A program made the position numbers and the translations under genes. A stretch of DNA of 7,168 nt from Nitrosomonadales bacterium (GTDB lineage: Bacteria; Pseudomonadota; Gammaproteobacteria; Burkholderiales; Gallionellaceae): the NCBI GenBank assembly GCA_003235435.1, contig QJWF01000012.1, forward strand, positions 1 to 7,168, given 5' to 3'. Positions 1 to 7,168 of the stretch are shown here, piece by piece. The notes under the pieces were generated by a model that was not told where the DNA came from, did no database searches, and saw nothing but the letters and a program-made list of their open reading frames with translations. The stretch's first letter is position 1; each line of letters starts with the position of its first letter.

Positions 1-112
1 TGTATTTTCCAACGACTTTATCGATGCCTACATTGCACTGAAAATGGATGAAGTGACACGCTTGCGCATGACTACTCATCCGGTAGAGTTCGATATGTAT
101 TACAGCATTTAA
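1..112 (+). CDS. glnA: Glutamine synthetase, C-terminal tail (partial)
   Basis: This is the 3' end of glnA; the start lies outside the window. The first complete codon is at position 2, giving 36 residues that end in [11 protein letters not shown] before TAA at 110-112. That ending is the signature C-terminus of the bacterial type I (GlnA) glutamine synthetase family, where it usually reads HPVEF-x-YYSV. The enzyme makes glutamine from glutamate, ammonia and ATP in the cytoplasm and is the main entry point for nitrogen. The active-site loops and the adenylylation tyrosine are upstream and cannot be examined. A strong terminator follows 24 bases after the stop, so most glnA transcripts probably end before the downstream genes. 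The ntrB-ntrC pair downstream fits the classic glnA-ntrBC neighbourhood and supports the call. Confidence 0.95.
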   Translation, partial: VFSNDFIDAYIALKMDEVTRLRMTTHPVEFDMYYSI

Positions 113-136
113 GCCTCATAATAAGCGGCATGTAAG

Positions 137-158
137 AACGGGGCGCAAGCCCCGTTTT
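137..158 (+). terminator. Intrinsic terminator after glnA
   Basis: A perfect 8-bp inverted repeat, AACGGGGC at 137-144 and GCCCCGTT at 149-156, encloses the tetraloop GCAA, a GNRA type that stabilises RNA hairpins. The T run at 155-158 follows. The hairpin begins 24 bases after the glnA stop. It should separate glnA transcription from the DUF4124 gene, which has its own promoter just downstream. The U tract is short (four), so some read-through is possible. Confidence 0.88.
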
Positions 159-174
159 CATTTGGCTCGAATGT

Positions 175-203
175 TTGTCTGGACATGAGGCTTGCCCTAT
201 ACT
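175..203 (+). promoter_or_regulatory. Sigma-70-type promoter of the DUF4124 gene
   Basis: The -35 element TTGTCT (175-180, 4 of 6 consensus bases) and the -10 element TATACT (198-203, 5 of 6) are separated by the ideal 17 bases. The predicted transcript start is near 209-211, giving a leader of about 22 bases before the ATG at 232. A purine stretch GGGGA at 218-222, nine bases before that ATG, is a plausible ribosome binding site. The position just after the glnA terminator supports an independent transcription unit. A TGTC-TG-GACA palindrome at 176-185 overlaps the -35 element and could be an operator. Confidence 0.62.
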
Positions 204-231
204 TGTCGCATTACTTCGGGGACAAACGACC

Positions 232-693
232 ATGAAACTTCGGTATTTGCTGACGGTGCTTATTGTATTCCCGGGCTTGGTACAGGCTGAGATTTACAAG
301 GCCGTAGATGAAAACGGGCACGTCACCTATTCTAGCGCGCCGATCAAGGGCGGCAAGAAAATCATTCTCCCGCCCTTGCCCACCATGGATGCGCCGCCTC
401 CCGCATCACCTTCGGGCTTCCCGAAGGTGGATGGGGAAACTCAGAGAAATCGTGATGACACGCGTTATATGATTTTGCAAAACGAATTGAGCGAGGAGGA
501 AAGAATGCTCGAAGAAGCCAGGAAGAATCTCCAGGAAGGTGAAGCCAATCCTGAAGTTTTCCGAGGAAAAGACGGGAAGACTTATCGCAATGTTGCGAAA
601 TACGAAGAAAAGATAAAGAAACTTACAGACCAGGTCGAATTGCACCAAAAAAATGTTGACGCATTGAAGACAGAGATTTCAAAGCTTAAATAG
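232..693 (+). CDS. Exported DUF4124 protein with coiled-coil tail
   Basis: A 153-residue protein of unknown function. Residues 1-19 form a Sec signal peptide: basic MKLR, a hydrophobic core, and a VQA/E cleavage site, so the mature protein is probably periplasmic. Residues 20-45, with the pattern IYKAVDENGHVTYSSAP, match the DUF4124 domain, a short beta-rich module common in proteobacterial exported proteins. A proline-rich linker (about 47-64) leads to a charged Lys/Glu-rich region at about 72-104 and 120-153 that looks helical and coiled-coil. The ATG at 232 was chosen because it begins the signal peptide and has a GGGGA site upstream. A TTG at 175 opens the same frame but lies inside the promoter and would bury the signal sequence. 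No enzyme motif is visible. It sits between glnA and ntrB with its own promoter; a role in nitrogen metabolism is only suggested by location. Confidence 0.85.
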   Translation: MKLRYLLTVLIVFPGLVQAEIYKAVDENGHVTYSSAPIKGGKKIILPPLPTMDAPPPASPSGFPKVDGETQRNRDDTRYMILQNELSEEERMLEEARKNLQEGEANPEVFRGKDGKTYRNVAKYEEKIKKLTDQVELHQKNVDALKTEISKLK

Positions 694-702
694 ACGATCA
701 TC

Positions 703-718
703 TGGCATACTTTCTGCT
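703..718 (+). promoter_or_regulatory. Candidate sigma-54 (-24/-12) promoter upstream of ntrB
   Basis: The sequence TGGCATACTTTCTGCT has the two invariant pairs of a sigma-54 promoter at the correct separation: GG at 704-705 (-25/-24) and GC at 716-717 (-13/-12). It matches TGGCA fully at the -24 block and TGCT at the -12 block, with deviations at three less conserved positions. The implied transcript start is near 729, two bases before the ntrB ATG. NtrC, encoded just downstream, is a sigma-54 activator, so autoregulation would make sense. Against it, the leader would be almost absent and only half of an NtrC-like site is visible upstream. A weak sigma-70 alternative (TTGAAG at 664-669, TTAAAT at 686-691) also exists. 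Confidence 0.4.
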
Positions 719-730
719 TTCTGTTAACGT

Positions 731-1777
731 ATGTCTGACCTGCCTTACCTTACGCTGGAATATCTGGAGACTGCCGTCATCCTGCTGGATGACGAATCCA
801 GGATCGTTTACCTCAATTCAGCCGCTGAACAATTATTCGATTTGAGCGGGAAGAATGTGCAAGGATTTCCTGTTCAGCAGGTGTTCACACATTCCGATCA
901 GCTCGCCAGTGCGATGAGGCAAGCTGTTCATAACGATGCAAGCTACATCGAGCATGATCTGATGCTTGGCACGTTTACTCACGGAAAAATACATCTACAT
1001 TGCGCTGCGACGCCACTGCAATTCAATAGACGATATCTGTTGCTGGAATTTCATCTTATAGACAGGCCGCTTAAACTGGCTCGCGAAGAACAGATGCTCG
1101 ATCTGACGCAAGCTAATCGCCTGCTATTACGGAACCTTGCGCACGAGATCAAGAATCCGCTGGGTGGTATACGCGGTGCGGCGCAACTACTTGAACAGGA
1201 ATTGGAAAAACCCTCTCTAAGGGAATACACACAAGTCATCGTGCAGGAAGCTGACAGGCTCCGGGCATTGATGGAGAACTTGCTTTCTCCGCAAAACGAA
1301 TCACATTACAGTGCGCTAAACATTCATGAAGTTCTGGAGAGAGTACGCAGCGTGGTGATGGCTGAAATGCCGGAGGGACTGAAGATCCGCCGGGATTATG
1401 ACACCAGCCTGCCGGCGCTGGTAGGAGATAAGGAACAGTTGATACAGGTCATGCTCAATATCGTGCGCAATGCCGCTCAGGCGATGCAAGGAAAGGGGTC
1501 GATAACCTTGCGGACCCGTATTGCCCGCCAGGTGACACTACTCAAACGGAGATATCGTCTGGCGGTGAAAGTGCAGATCATCGATAACGGGCCAGGTGTT
1601 CCAACTGAATTGCAGGACAAGATATTCTACCCGCTGGTGTCCGGGAGTGCCGAGGGTCATGGTCTGGGGCTGACTTTGGCGCAGGACTACGTCAACCAGC
1701 ACCACGGAACGATTGAATTCGATAGTGAACCAGGAAATACTTGTTTCACGGTGATGCTCCCCCTCCCTGACAGGTGA
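731..1777 (+). CDS. ntrB: Nitrogen regulation sensor histidine kinase NtrB (GlnL)
   Basis: A 348-residue cytoplasmic kinase/phosphatase that phosphorylates NtrC when nitrogen is short; in the family its activity is switched by PII protein. An N-terminal PAS domain spans about residues 8-75. The dimerisation/phosphoacceptor helix carries NLAHEIKNPLGG, with His138 as the phosphorylated residue (His139 in E. coli NtrB). The ATPase domain has the N box around Asn247 (NIVRNAAQA), the G1 box DNGPGV at 285-290, and the G2 box GHGLGL at 309-314 within the NtrB-typical YPLVSG context. There is no transmembrane segment, as expected. Length equals the family norm. The ATG at 731 is effectively the only possible start: an in-frame TAA lies at 725-727 and the next in-frame ATG is at codon 62. 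No Shine-Dalgarno is visible before it. It is followed directly by ntrC. Confidence 0.96.
   Translation: MSDLPYLTLEYLETAVILLDDESRIVYLNSAAEQLFDLSGKNVQGFPVQQVFTHSDQLASAMRQAVHNDASYIEHDLMLGTFTHGKIHLHCAATPLQFNRRYLLLEFHLIDRPLKLAREEQMLDLTQANRLLLRNLAHEIKNPLGGIRGAAQLLEQELEKPSLREYTQVIVQEADRLRALMENLLSPQNESHYSALNIHEVLERVRSVVMAEMPEGLKIRRDYDTSLPALVGDKEQLIQVMLNIVRNAAQAMQGKGSITLRTRIARQVTLLKRRYRLAVKVQIIDNGPGVPTELQDKIFYPLVSGSAEGHGLGLTLAQDYVNQHHGTIEFDSEPGNTCFTVMLPLPDR
1772..1777 (+). promoter_or_regulatory. Ribosome binding site that fixes the ntrC start
   Basis: AGGTGA overlaps the ntrB TGA stop (1775-1777) and ends five bases before the ATG at 1783. This favours ATG 1783 over the in-frame GTG at 1774, which overlaps the ntrB stop but has only a pyrimidine-rich CTCCCCCTCCCT stretch upstream. 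The overlap suggests translational coupling of ntrB and ntrC. Confidence 0.65.
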
Positions 1778-1782
1778 ATACT

Positions 1783-3177
1783 ATGAAACCGGTTTGGATA
1801 ATTGATGACGATCGTTCAATACGCTGGGTGCTGGAAAAATCCCTTGCGCGGGAGAATATCAATTTCAAAAGCTTTGCTTCCGCAGACGACGCGCTGCGCG
1901 CCCTGGTAAATGATGAACCACAAGTGGTGGTCAGTGACATTCGCATGCCGGGCAGTTCGGGATTGGATTTTCTGCAAGCACTGCGCGTGCGATTTCCCCA
2001 GATACCGGTAATCATCATGACGGCATATTCAGATTTGGAAAGTGCGGTATCTGCATTCCAGGGCGGCGCTTTCGAATATCTTCCAAAACCTTTCGATGTG
2101 AATCATGCGATAGAGCTTATCCGGCGAGCGCTGAATCAAAGCCTGCGCAAATCCGAAGAGACCGACAAGGTGGAACTGGATGCGGACATACTCGGCCAAG
2201 CCCCCGCGATGCAGGAGGTCTTCCGTGCGATCGGCAGACTGTCGCAATCACATGCTACAGTATTGATCAACGGGGAATCGGGCACAGGCAAGGAACTTGT
2301 GGCGCATGCGCTGCATCGGCACAGTCCGAGAGCCGACAAGCCATTCATCGCCATCAATACCGCGGCAATCCCTAAGGACTTGCTTGAATCGGAACTGTTC
2401 GGCCATGAACGCGGCGCTTTCACCGGAGCGGCCGCTATGCGGCGCGGCCGCTTCGAACAGGCCGAGGGCGGCACTTTGTTCCTTGATGAGATCGGGGATA
2501 TGCCCTCAGATTTGCAGACGCGGCTATTGCGCGTACTTTCAGATGGAAATTTTTATCGCGTTGGCGGACATCAGCCGATCAAGGCCAACGTTCGCATTAT
2601 TACCGCCACCCATCAAAACCTCGATGAACGCGTAAAGCAAGGGCTGTTCCGCGAAGATCTGTTTCATCGTCTGAACGTGATACGGCTGCGTCTTCCCCCT
2701 TTGCGCGAGAGGCGTGACGATATTCCTTTGCTGGCAAAATACTTTCTGCAGAAAAGTGCAAGCGAACTTTCCGTCGAACAGAAGCAACTCAGCAACGCTG
2801 CATTGCAACATCTTAAAGCACAGGATTTTCCTGGAAATGTTCGGCAGTTGGAAAACCTTTGTCACTGGTTGACGGTGATGACGCCATCGCAGGTGGTGGA
2901 GATAAACGATCTGCCTGTAGAATGGCGCGGTGAATCTGGAGAAACTCCAGCTGGGGGCAGTGATTGGGCAGCGGCGTTGGCTCAGCAGGCCATGCTGGCT
3001 TTGCAGCGAGGTGACGAGCGGATCATGGATACGCACACCGCACAGTTCGAGCGAACCATGATCATGCAAGCGTTGAAACACACCAACGGGCGCCGTATCG
3101 AGGCGGCCACGCTGCTCGGTATAGGGCGCAACACCCTGACCCGCAAGATTCAGGAGCTTGGCCTGGAAAATCAGTGA
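1783..3177 (+). CDS. ntrC: Nitrogen response regulator NtrC (GlnG), sigma-54 activator
   Basis: A 464-residue enhancer-binding protein in three parts. The receiver domain (about 1-120) has the acidic pocket DDD at 8-10, phosphoacceptor Asp52 in SDIRMPG (Asp54 in E. coli), Thr80 and Lys102. The AAA+ domain (about 135-378) has Walker A GESGTGKE at 164-171, the sigma-54-contacting GAFTGA loop at 211-216, Walker B LFLDEIGDM at 232-240, an arginine-finger region FREDLFHRL at 289-297, and sensor II FPGNVRQLE at 349-357. The C-terminal Fis-type helix-turn-helix (about 423-464) ends in GIGRNTLTRKIQELGL. All key residues are present, so the protein should be fully functional. Phosphorylated by NtrB, it oligomerises at enhancers and opens sigma-54 promoters such as that of glnA. 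The start at ATG 1783 rests on the AGGTGA site; a GTG at 1774 would add three residues. The gene ends 6 bases from the converging mpl stop. Confidence 0.97.
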   Translation: MKPVWIIDDDRSIRWVLEKSLARENINFKSFASADDALRALVNDEPQVVVSDIRMPGSSGLDFLQALRVRFPQIPVIIMTAYSDLESAVSAFQGGAFEYLPKPFDVNHAIELIRRALNQSLRKSEETDKVELDADILGQAPAMQEVFRAIGRLSQSHATVLINGESGTGKELVAHALHRHSPRADKPFIAINTAAIPKDLLESELFGHERGAFTGAAAMRRGRFEQAEGGTLFLDEIGDMPSDLQTRLLRVLSDGNFYRVGGHQPIKANVRIITATHQNLDERVKQGLFREDLFHRLNVIRLRLPPLRERRDDIPLLAKYFLQKSASELSVEQKQLSNAALQHLKAQDFPGNVRQLENLCHWLTVMTPSQVVEINDLPVEWRGESGETPAGGSDWAAALAQQAMLALQRGDERIMDTHTAQFERTMIMQALKHTNGRRIEAATLLGIGRNTLTRKIQELGLENQ

Positions 3178-3183
3178 GGATAA

Positions 3184-4512
3184 TCACCTCTTCAGCCTAC
3201 CGAGCAGCTTCACATGTATTCCGCCGAAGCCGCCGTTGCTCATTACCAGTACATGATCACCTGTGCGCGCGACGGACGAGATAGTTTCGACCAATTCGTC
3301 GAGGTCGTCTTTAACCACCGCTTTGTTCCCCAGCGGTGAGAGCGCCTCGCGCGCATTCCAGCCGAGATTCCCTGCGTAGCAGAACACCATGTCAGCCTCC
3401 CTCAGGCTGTCGGGCAAAGCATCCTTCATTACGCCCAGTTTCATCGTGTTGGATCGCGGCTCAAGTACTGCGATGATGCGCTCATTGCCGACCTTGCGGC
3501 GCAAGCCTGCAACGGTGGTTGAAATTGCTGTGGGATGGTGGGCGAAATCGTCGTACACGGTAATACCGCTGACAATACCGCGCACTTCCATACGCCGCTT
3601 AACATTTCTGAATTCGCCCAGAGCGGCAAGTCCCCGGGTGGCTGAAACACCTACATGACGTGCGGCGGCGAGTGCGGCAAGTCCGTTTTGCAGATTGTGT
3701 TCACCGAGCAACTCCCAATGAAGCGCGCCTTGCTCTTCGCGATGAAATGTTACGCGGCTTTCAGCATCGATCTCCCAACCGTCCGTACCGAATCGTTCCA
3801 CGGGCGTCCAGCATCCTCGCAACAACACGCGTTCCAGCGAATCCTCGCGTCCGTTGCTGACGATCAGTCCGTTCCCCGGAACGGTGCGTACCAAATGGTG
3901 AAACTGTGTTTCGATCGAGGCAAGGTCTGGAAAGATATCGGCATGGTCGAACTCAAGGTTGTTGAGGATTACGGTGCGCGGATGATAGTGAACGAACTTG
4001 GATCGTTTGTCGAAAAACGCCGTGTCATACTCGTCCGCCTCAATGACAAAGAAGGGCGTATTGGTGAGGCGTGCGGAAATGCCAAAATTCTGTGGGACAC
4101 CGCCGATCAAAAATCCCGGTGTGAGTCCGGCATATTCCAGTATCCACGCCAGCATCGCGCTGGTGGTGGTTTTGCCATGCGTACCTGCGACAGCCAGGAC
4201 CCATTTGTCGCGAAGCAATGTATCGGACAACCATTGCGGGCCCGATACATAGGGGAGGTTGCGGTTGAGTATCTCTTCCATCAGCGGATTGCCGCGCGCG
4301 ACCACGTTGCCGACCACGAATACATCAGGCTTGAGTTCAAGTTGATTCGCGGCAAACCCTTCGATCAGGTCTACCCCTTGTGATTCCAGCTGTGTACTCA
4401 TCGGCGGGTAGACATTGGCATCGCAGCCGGTCACGCGATGCCCTGCCTGTTTTGCCAACGCGGCGATCCCGCCCATGAAAGTGCCGCAGATTCCCAAGAT
4501 GTGGATATGCAT
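3184..4512 (-). CDS. mpl: UDP-MurNAc:L-Ala-gamma-D-Glu-meso-DAP ligase Mpl
   Basis: A 442-residue cytoplasmic Mur-ligase-family enzyme that joins the recycled tripeptide L-Ala-D-Glu-meso-DAP to UDP-MurNAc using ATP, returning murein fragments to cell-wall synthesis. The N-terminal Rossmann-like domain begins MHIHILGICGTFMGG, a start typical of Mpl rather than MurC. The ATP P-loop GTHGKTTTS lies at 110-118. The central-domain motif EADEYDTAFFDKRSKF is at 158-173, with NNLEFDHADIF at 184-194. GEHNLQNGLAA is at 270-280, and the C-terminal domain has YDDFAHHPTAI at 320-330 and SNGGFGGIH at 425-433. Length is close to the family norm (about 450-460). The start codon is preceded by AGGG with six intervening bases. 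MurC is the main alternative, but the EYDTAFFDKR and DDFAHHP context favours Mpl. It is the last minus-strand gene and converges on ntrC; no clear promoter of its own was found. Confidence 0.94.
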   Translation of the reverse strand: MHIHILGICGTFMGGIAALAKQAGHRVTGCDANVYPPMSTQLESQGVDLIEGFAANQLELKPDVFVVGNVVARGNPLMEEILNRNLPYVSGPQWLSDTLLRDKWVLAVAGTHGKTTTSAMLAWILEYAGLTPGFLIGGVPQNFGISARLTNTPFFVIEADEYDTAFFDKRSKFVHYHPRTVILNNLEFDHADIFPDLASIETQFHHLVRTVPGNGLIVSNGREDSLERVLLRGCWTPVERFGTDGWEIDAESRVTFHREEQGALHWELLGEHNLQNGLAALAAARHVGVSATRGLAALGEFRNVKRRMEVRGIVSGITVYDDFAHHPTAISTTVAGLRRKVGNERIIAVLEPRSNTMKLGVMKDALPDSLREADMVFCYAGNLGWNAREALSPLGNKAVVKDDLDELVETISSVARTGDHVLVMSNGGFGGIHVKLLGRLKR

Positions 4513-4567
4513 GACCAGCCCTAATTTTTCACGATAACTTCATGGTTCCTGCTTGCACTGCTTGTCT

Positions 4568-4598
4568 CCTTCCAATGTTTTGGCTCCGGGCTGGAAGG
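4568..4598. repeat. Inverted repeat between the DUF486 gene and mpl
   Basis: A perfect 7-bp inverted repeat, CCTTCCA at 4568-4574 and TGGAAGG at 4592-4598, with a 17-base loop, lies in the 95-base gap upstream of mpl. On the minus strand no U run follows, so it is not a standard intrinsic terminator. It could be an attenuating or processing hairpin in a DUF486-mpl transcript, an operator, or chance. The rest of this gap shows no convincing promoter. Confidence 0.4.
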
Positions 4599-4607
4599 CA
4601 CCGGCGA

Positions 4608-4961
4608 TCACGTCCTGAAAATGAAATACACCGCGCCCATCAAACAAAGTCCCGCATACAGATAATCCCACTTCAGTGGCTGACCCATGTACAGCACAAC
4701 GAACGGCACAAACACAGACAGAGTGATGGCTTCCTGCAGGACCTTCAACTGCCCGAGGTTGAGCGCCGTGTAGCCGATGCGGTTGGCCGGCACTTGCAGC
4801 AGATACTCGAACAGTGCGATGCCCCAGCTTACAAGCGCCGCCAAGTACCAGGGCGAAGAAGCCATGTTCTTCAGGTGCCCATACCATGCAAAGGTCATGA
4901 ACAGGTTGGACACGGCAAGCATCAGCGCCGTGATCAGCAGCGGACTCGATACCGACCCCAT
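4608..4961 (-). CDS. DUF486 small integral membrane protein (DMT-like)
   Basis: A 117-residue, very hydrophobic protein with four predicted transmembrane helices at about residues 7-27, 36-57, 70-92 and 96-115, typical of the DUF486/DMT-superfamily short proteins related in layout to small multidrug-resistance transporters. Recognisable family features are FAWYGHLK at 24-31, SWGIALFEYLLQVPANRIGY at 45-64 and the segment LGQLKVLQEAITL at 69-81. Members resemble half-size transporters that would need to dimerise; the substrate is not known. The start is 21 bases beyond the FKBP stop codon, so the two genes are very probably co-transcribed. No clear Shine-Dalgarno precedes the ATG (the upstream bases are A/T-rich, then CGCG), which may point to coupling or weak translation. 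The family call is firm; the function is open. Confidence 0.87.
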   Translation of the reverse strand: MGSVSSPLLITALMLAVSNLFMTFAWYGHLKNMASSPWYLAALVSWGIALFEYLLQVPANRIGYTALNLGQLKVLQEAITLSVFVPFVVLYMGQPLKWDYLYAGLCLMGAVYFIFRT

Positions 4962-4982
4962 CGCGTTTTATATCGTGCGGGA

Positions 4983-5435
4983 TTACTTCACATCCAGCAA
5001 TTCAACATCGAACACCAGTGTCGCATTCGGGGGGATCACCCCTCCGGCGCCGCGCGCACCGTACCCCATGCTCGCGGGAATGATCAGGGTTCGCTGGCCG
5101 CCAATCTTCATTCCCTCCACGCCCTGATCCCACCCCCTGATGACGCGGCCGCCGCCGAGCGGGAATACGAATGGCTCATTGCGGTCACGCGAACTGTCGA
5201 ACTTCTTTCCGTGATGATCGGGCGCGGCCTCATCGTAAAGCCAGCCTGTGTAATGCACGGTCACATTGTGGCCTACGGTTGCCAATGCACCATCGCCCTG
5301 CTTGATATCGGTCTTGATCAGTTCAGTCATGCTCCCAGTCTCCATTTTCGGTGCGGCCTTCTTAGAGCACGCGGTGGTTGATAAGATGCCGGCAGTCAGC
5401 AGCACCGCCAGCGGTAATAACGTGATGCGATTCAT
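4983..5435 (-). CDS. Exported FKBP-type peptidyl-prolyl cis-trans isomerase
   Basis: A 150-residue folding catalyst that isomerises proline peptide bonds. Residues 1-22 form a signal peptide ending TTAC; Cys23 may be lipidated, although the -3 position is Thr rather than the usual Leu, so secretion as a soluble periplasmic protein is also possible. The single FKBP domain spans about 45-150. Comparison with FKBP12 gives the active-site set Tyr62 (HYTG), Phe79-Asp80 (KFDSS), Phe89 (EPFVFPLG), Val98-Ile99 and Trp102 (VIRGW), Tyr125 (MGYG) and Phe142 (LVFDVELL), all present. The loop [10 protein letters not shown] at 68-77 is slightly longer than in FKBP12, as is common in proteobacterial members. 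The N-terminal dimerisation domain of FkpA/Mip is absent. The ATG at 5435 has GGAG eight bases upstream (5444-5447). It lies 72 bases after metH and just before the DUF486 gene. Confidence 0.93.
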   Translation of the reverse strand: MNRITLLPLAVLLTAGILSTTACSKKAAPKMETGSMTELIKTDIKQGDGALATVGHNVTVHYTGWLYDEAAPDHHGKKFDSSRDRNEPFVFPLGGGRVIRGWDQGVEGMKIGGQRTLIIPASMGYGARGAGGVIPPNATLVFDVELLDVK

Positions 5436-5507
5436 ATAGTGCTCTCCAGTTTTTGCGATGCTCGATAAAAGTAGCGCAGATGCTCCCCATTGGGCCTCAC
5501 GCCAAAC

Positions 5508-7168
<1,661 letters not shown>

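Noticed and set aside
163..178. TGGCTCG followed by TTTGT, resembling a sigma-54 site before the DUF4124 gene
   Set aside because: The -12 GC pair is missing at the required distance; the overlapping TTGTCT-17-TATACT sigma-70 promoter is a far better explanation.
175..231. Upstream TTG start extending the DUF4124 protein by 19 residues
   Set aside because: This segment contains the -35 and -10 elements, and the extension would place a non-signal sequence in front of a clear signal peptide beginning at 232.
1774..1776. GTG start for ntrC overlapping the ntrB stop
   Set aside because: No Shine-Dalgarno precedes it, whereas ATG 1783 has AGGTGA five bases upstream and gives the usual NtrC N-terminus.
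3655..4383. Open frame on the + strand (242 codons) opposite mpl
   Set aside because: A shadow of mpl, in which all Mur-ligase motifs are intact; no plausible domain or start context.
4542..5381. Open frame on the + strand (279 codons) opposite the DUF486 and FKBP genes
   Set aside because: It spans two well-supported minus-strand genes and the gap between them, and its translation is rich in His, Arg and Gln with no family resemblance.

Overview
This 7,168-base window looks like ordinary chromosomal core sequence from a betaproteobacterium. The NtrB, NtrC, Mpl and MetH proteins, and the order glnA, DUF4124 gene, ntrB, ntrC, suggest the Nitrosomonadales/Gallionellaceae side of that class, but this placement is inferred from protein character and was not searched. 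I see no mobile element, CRISPR array, tRNA, rRNA or sign of recent gene transfer, and no clearly new multi-gene system.

Left half, + strand: nitrogen regulation. The window opens with the last 36 codons of glutamine synthetase (glnA), followed by a strong intrinsic terminator with a GNRA loop. A good sigma-70-type promoter then drives a small exported DUF4124 protein with a coiled-coil tail. Next come ntrB (sensor kinase) and ntrC (sigma-54 enhancer-binding response regulator). These two nearly touch: the ntrC Shine-Dalgarno overlaps the ntrB stop codon. A sequence with exact sigma-54 -24/-12 spacing lies just before ntrB, which raises the possibility that the ntrBC pair is autoregulated.

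Right half, - strand, reading leftward from the right edge: the 3' part of metH (cobalamin-dependent methionine synthase, 5' end outside the window), an exported FKBP-type peptidyl-prolyl isomerase, a small four-helix DUF486 membrane protein, and mpl (murein peptide ligase of peptidoglycan recycling). The gaps are 72, 22 and 95 bases. FKBP and DUF486 very probably share a transcript. Linkage to metH and mpl is possible but not shown. mpl and ntrC converge with only 6 bases between their stop codons.

Functionally, glnA and ntrBC form the nitrogen-assimilation unit: NtrB reads PII/glutamine status and phosphorylates NtrC, which activates sigma-54 promoters such as that of glnA. The minus-strand genes are housekeeping functions with no evident pathway in common. 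The points most worth a second look are the putative sigma-54 promoter, the absence of a Shine-Dalgarno at a fixed ntrB start, and the secreted DUF4124 protein inside the nitrogen-control locus.
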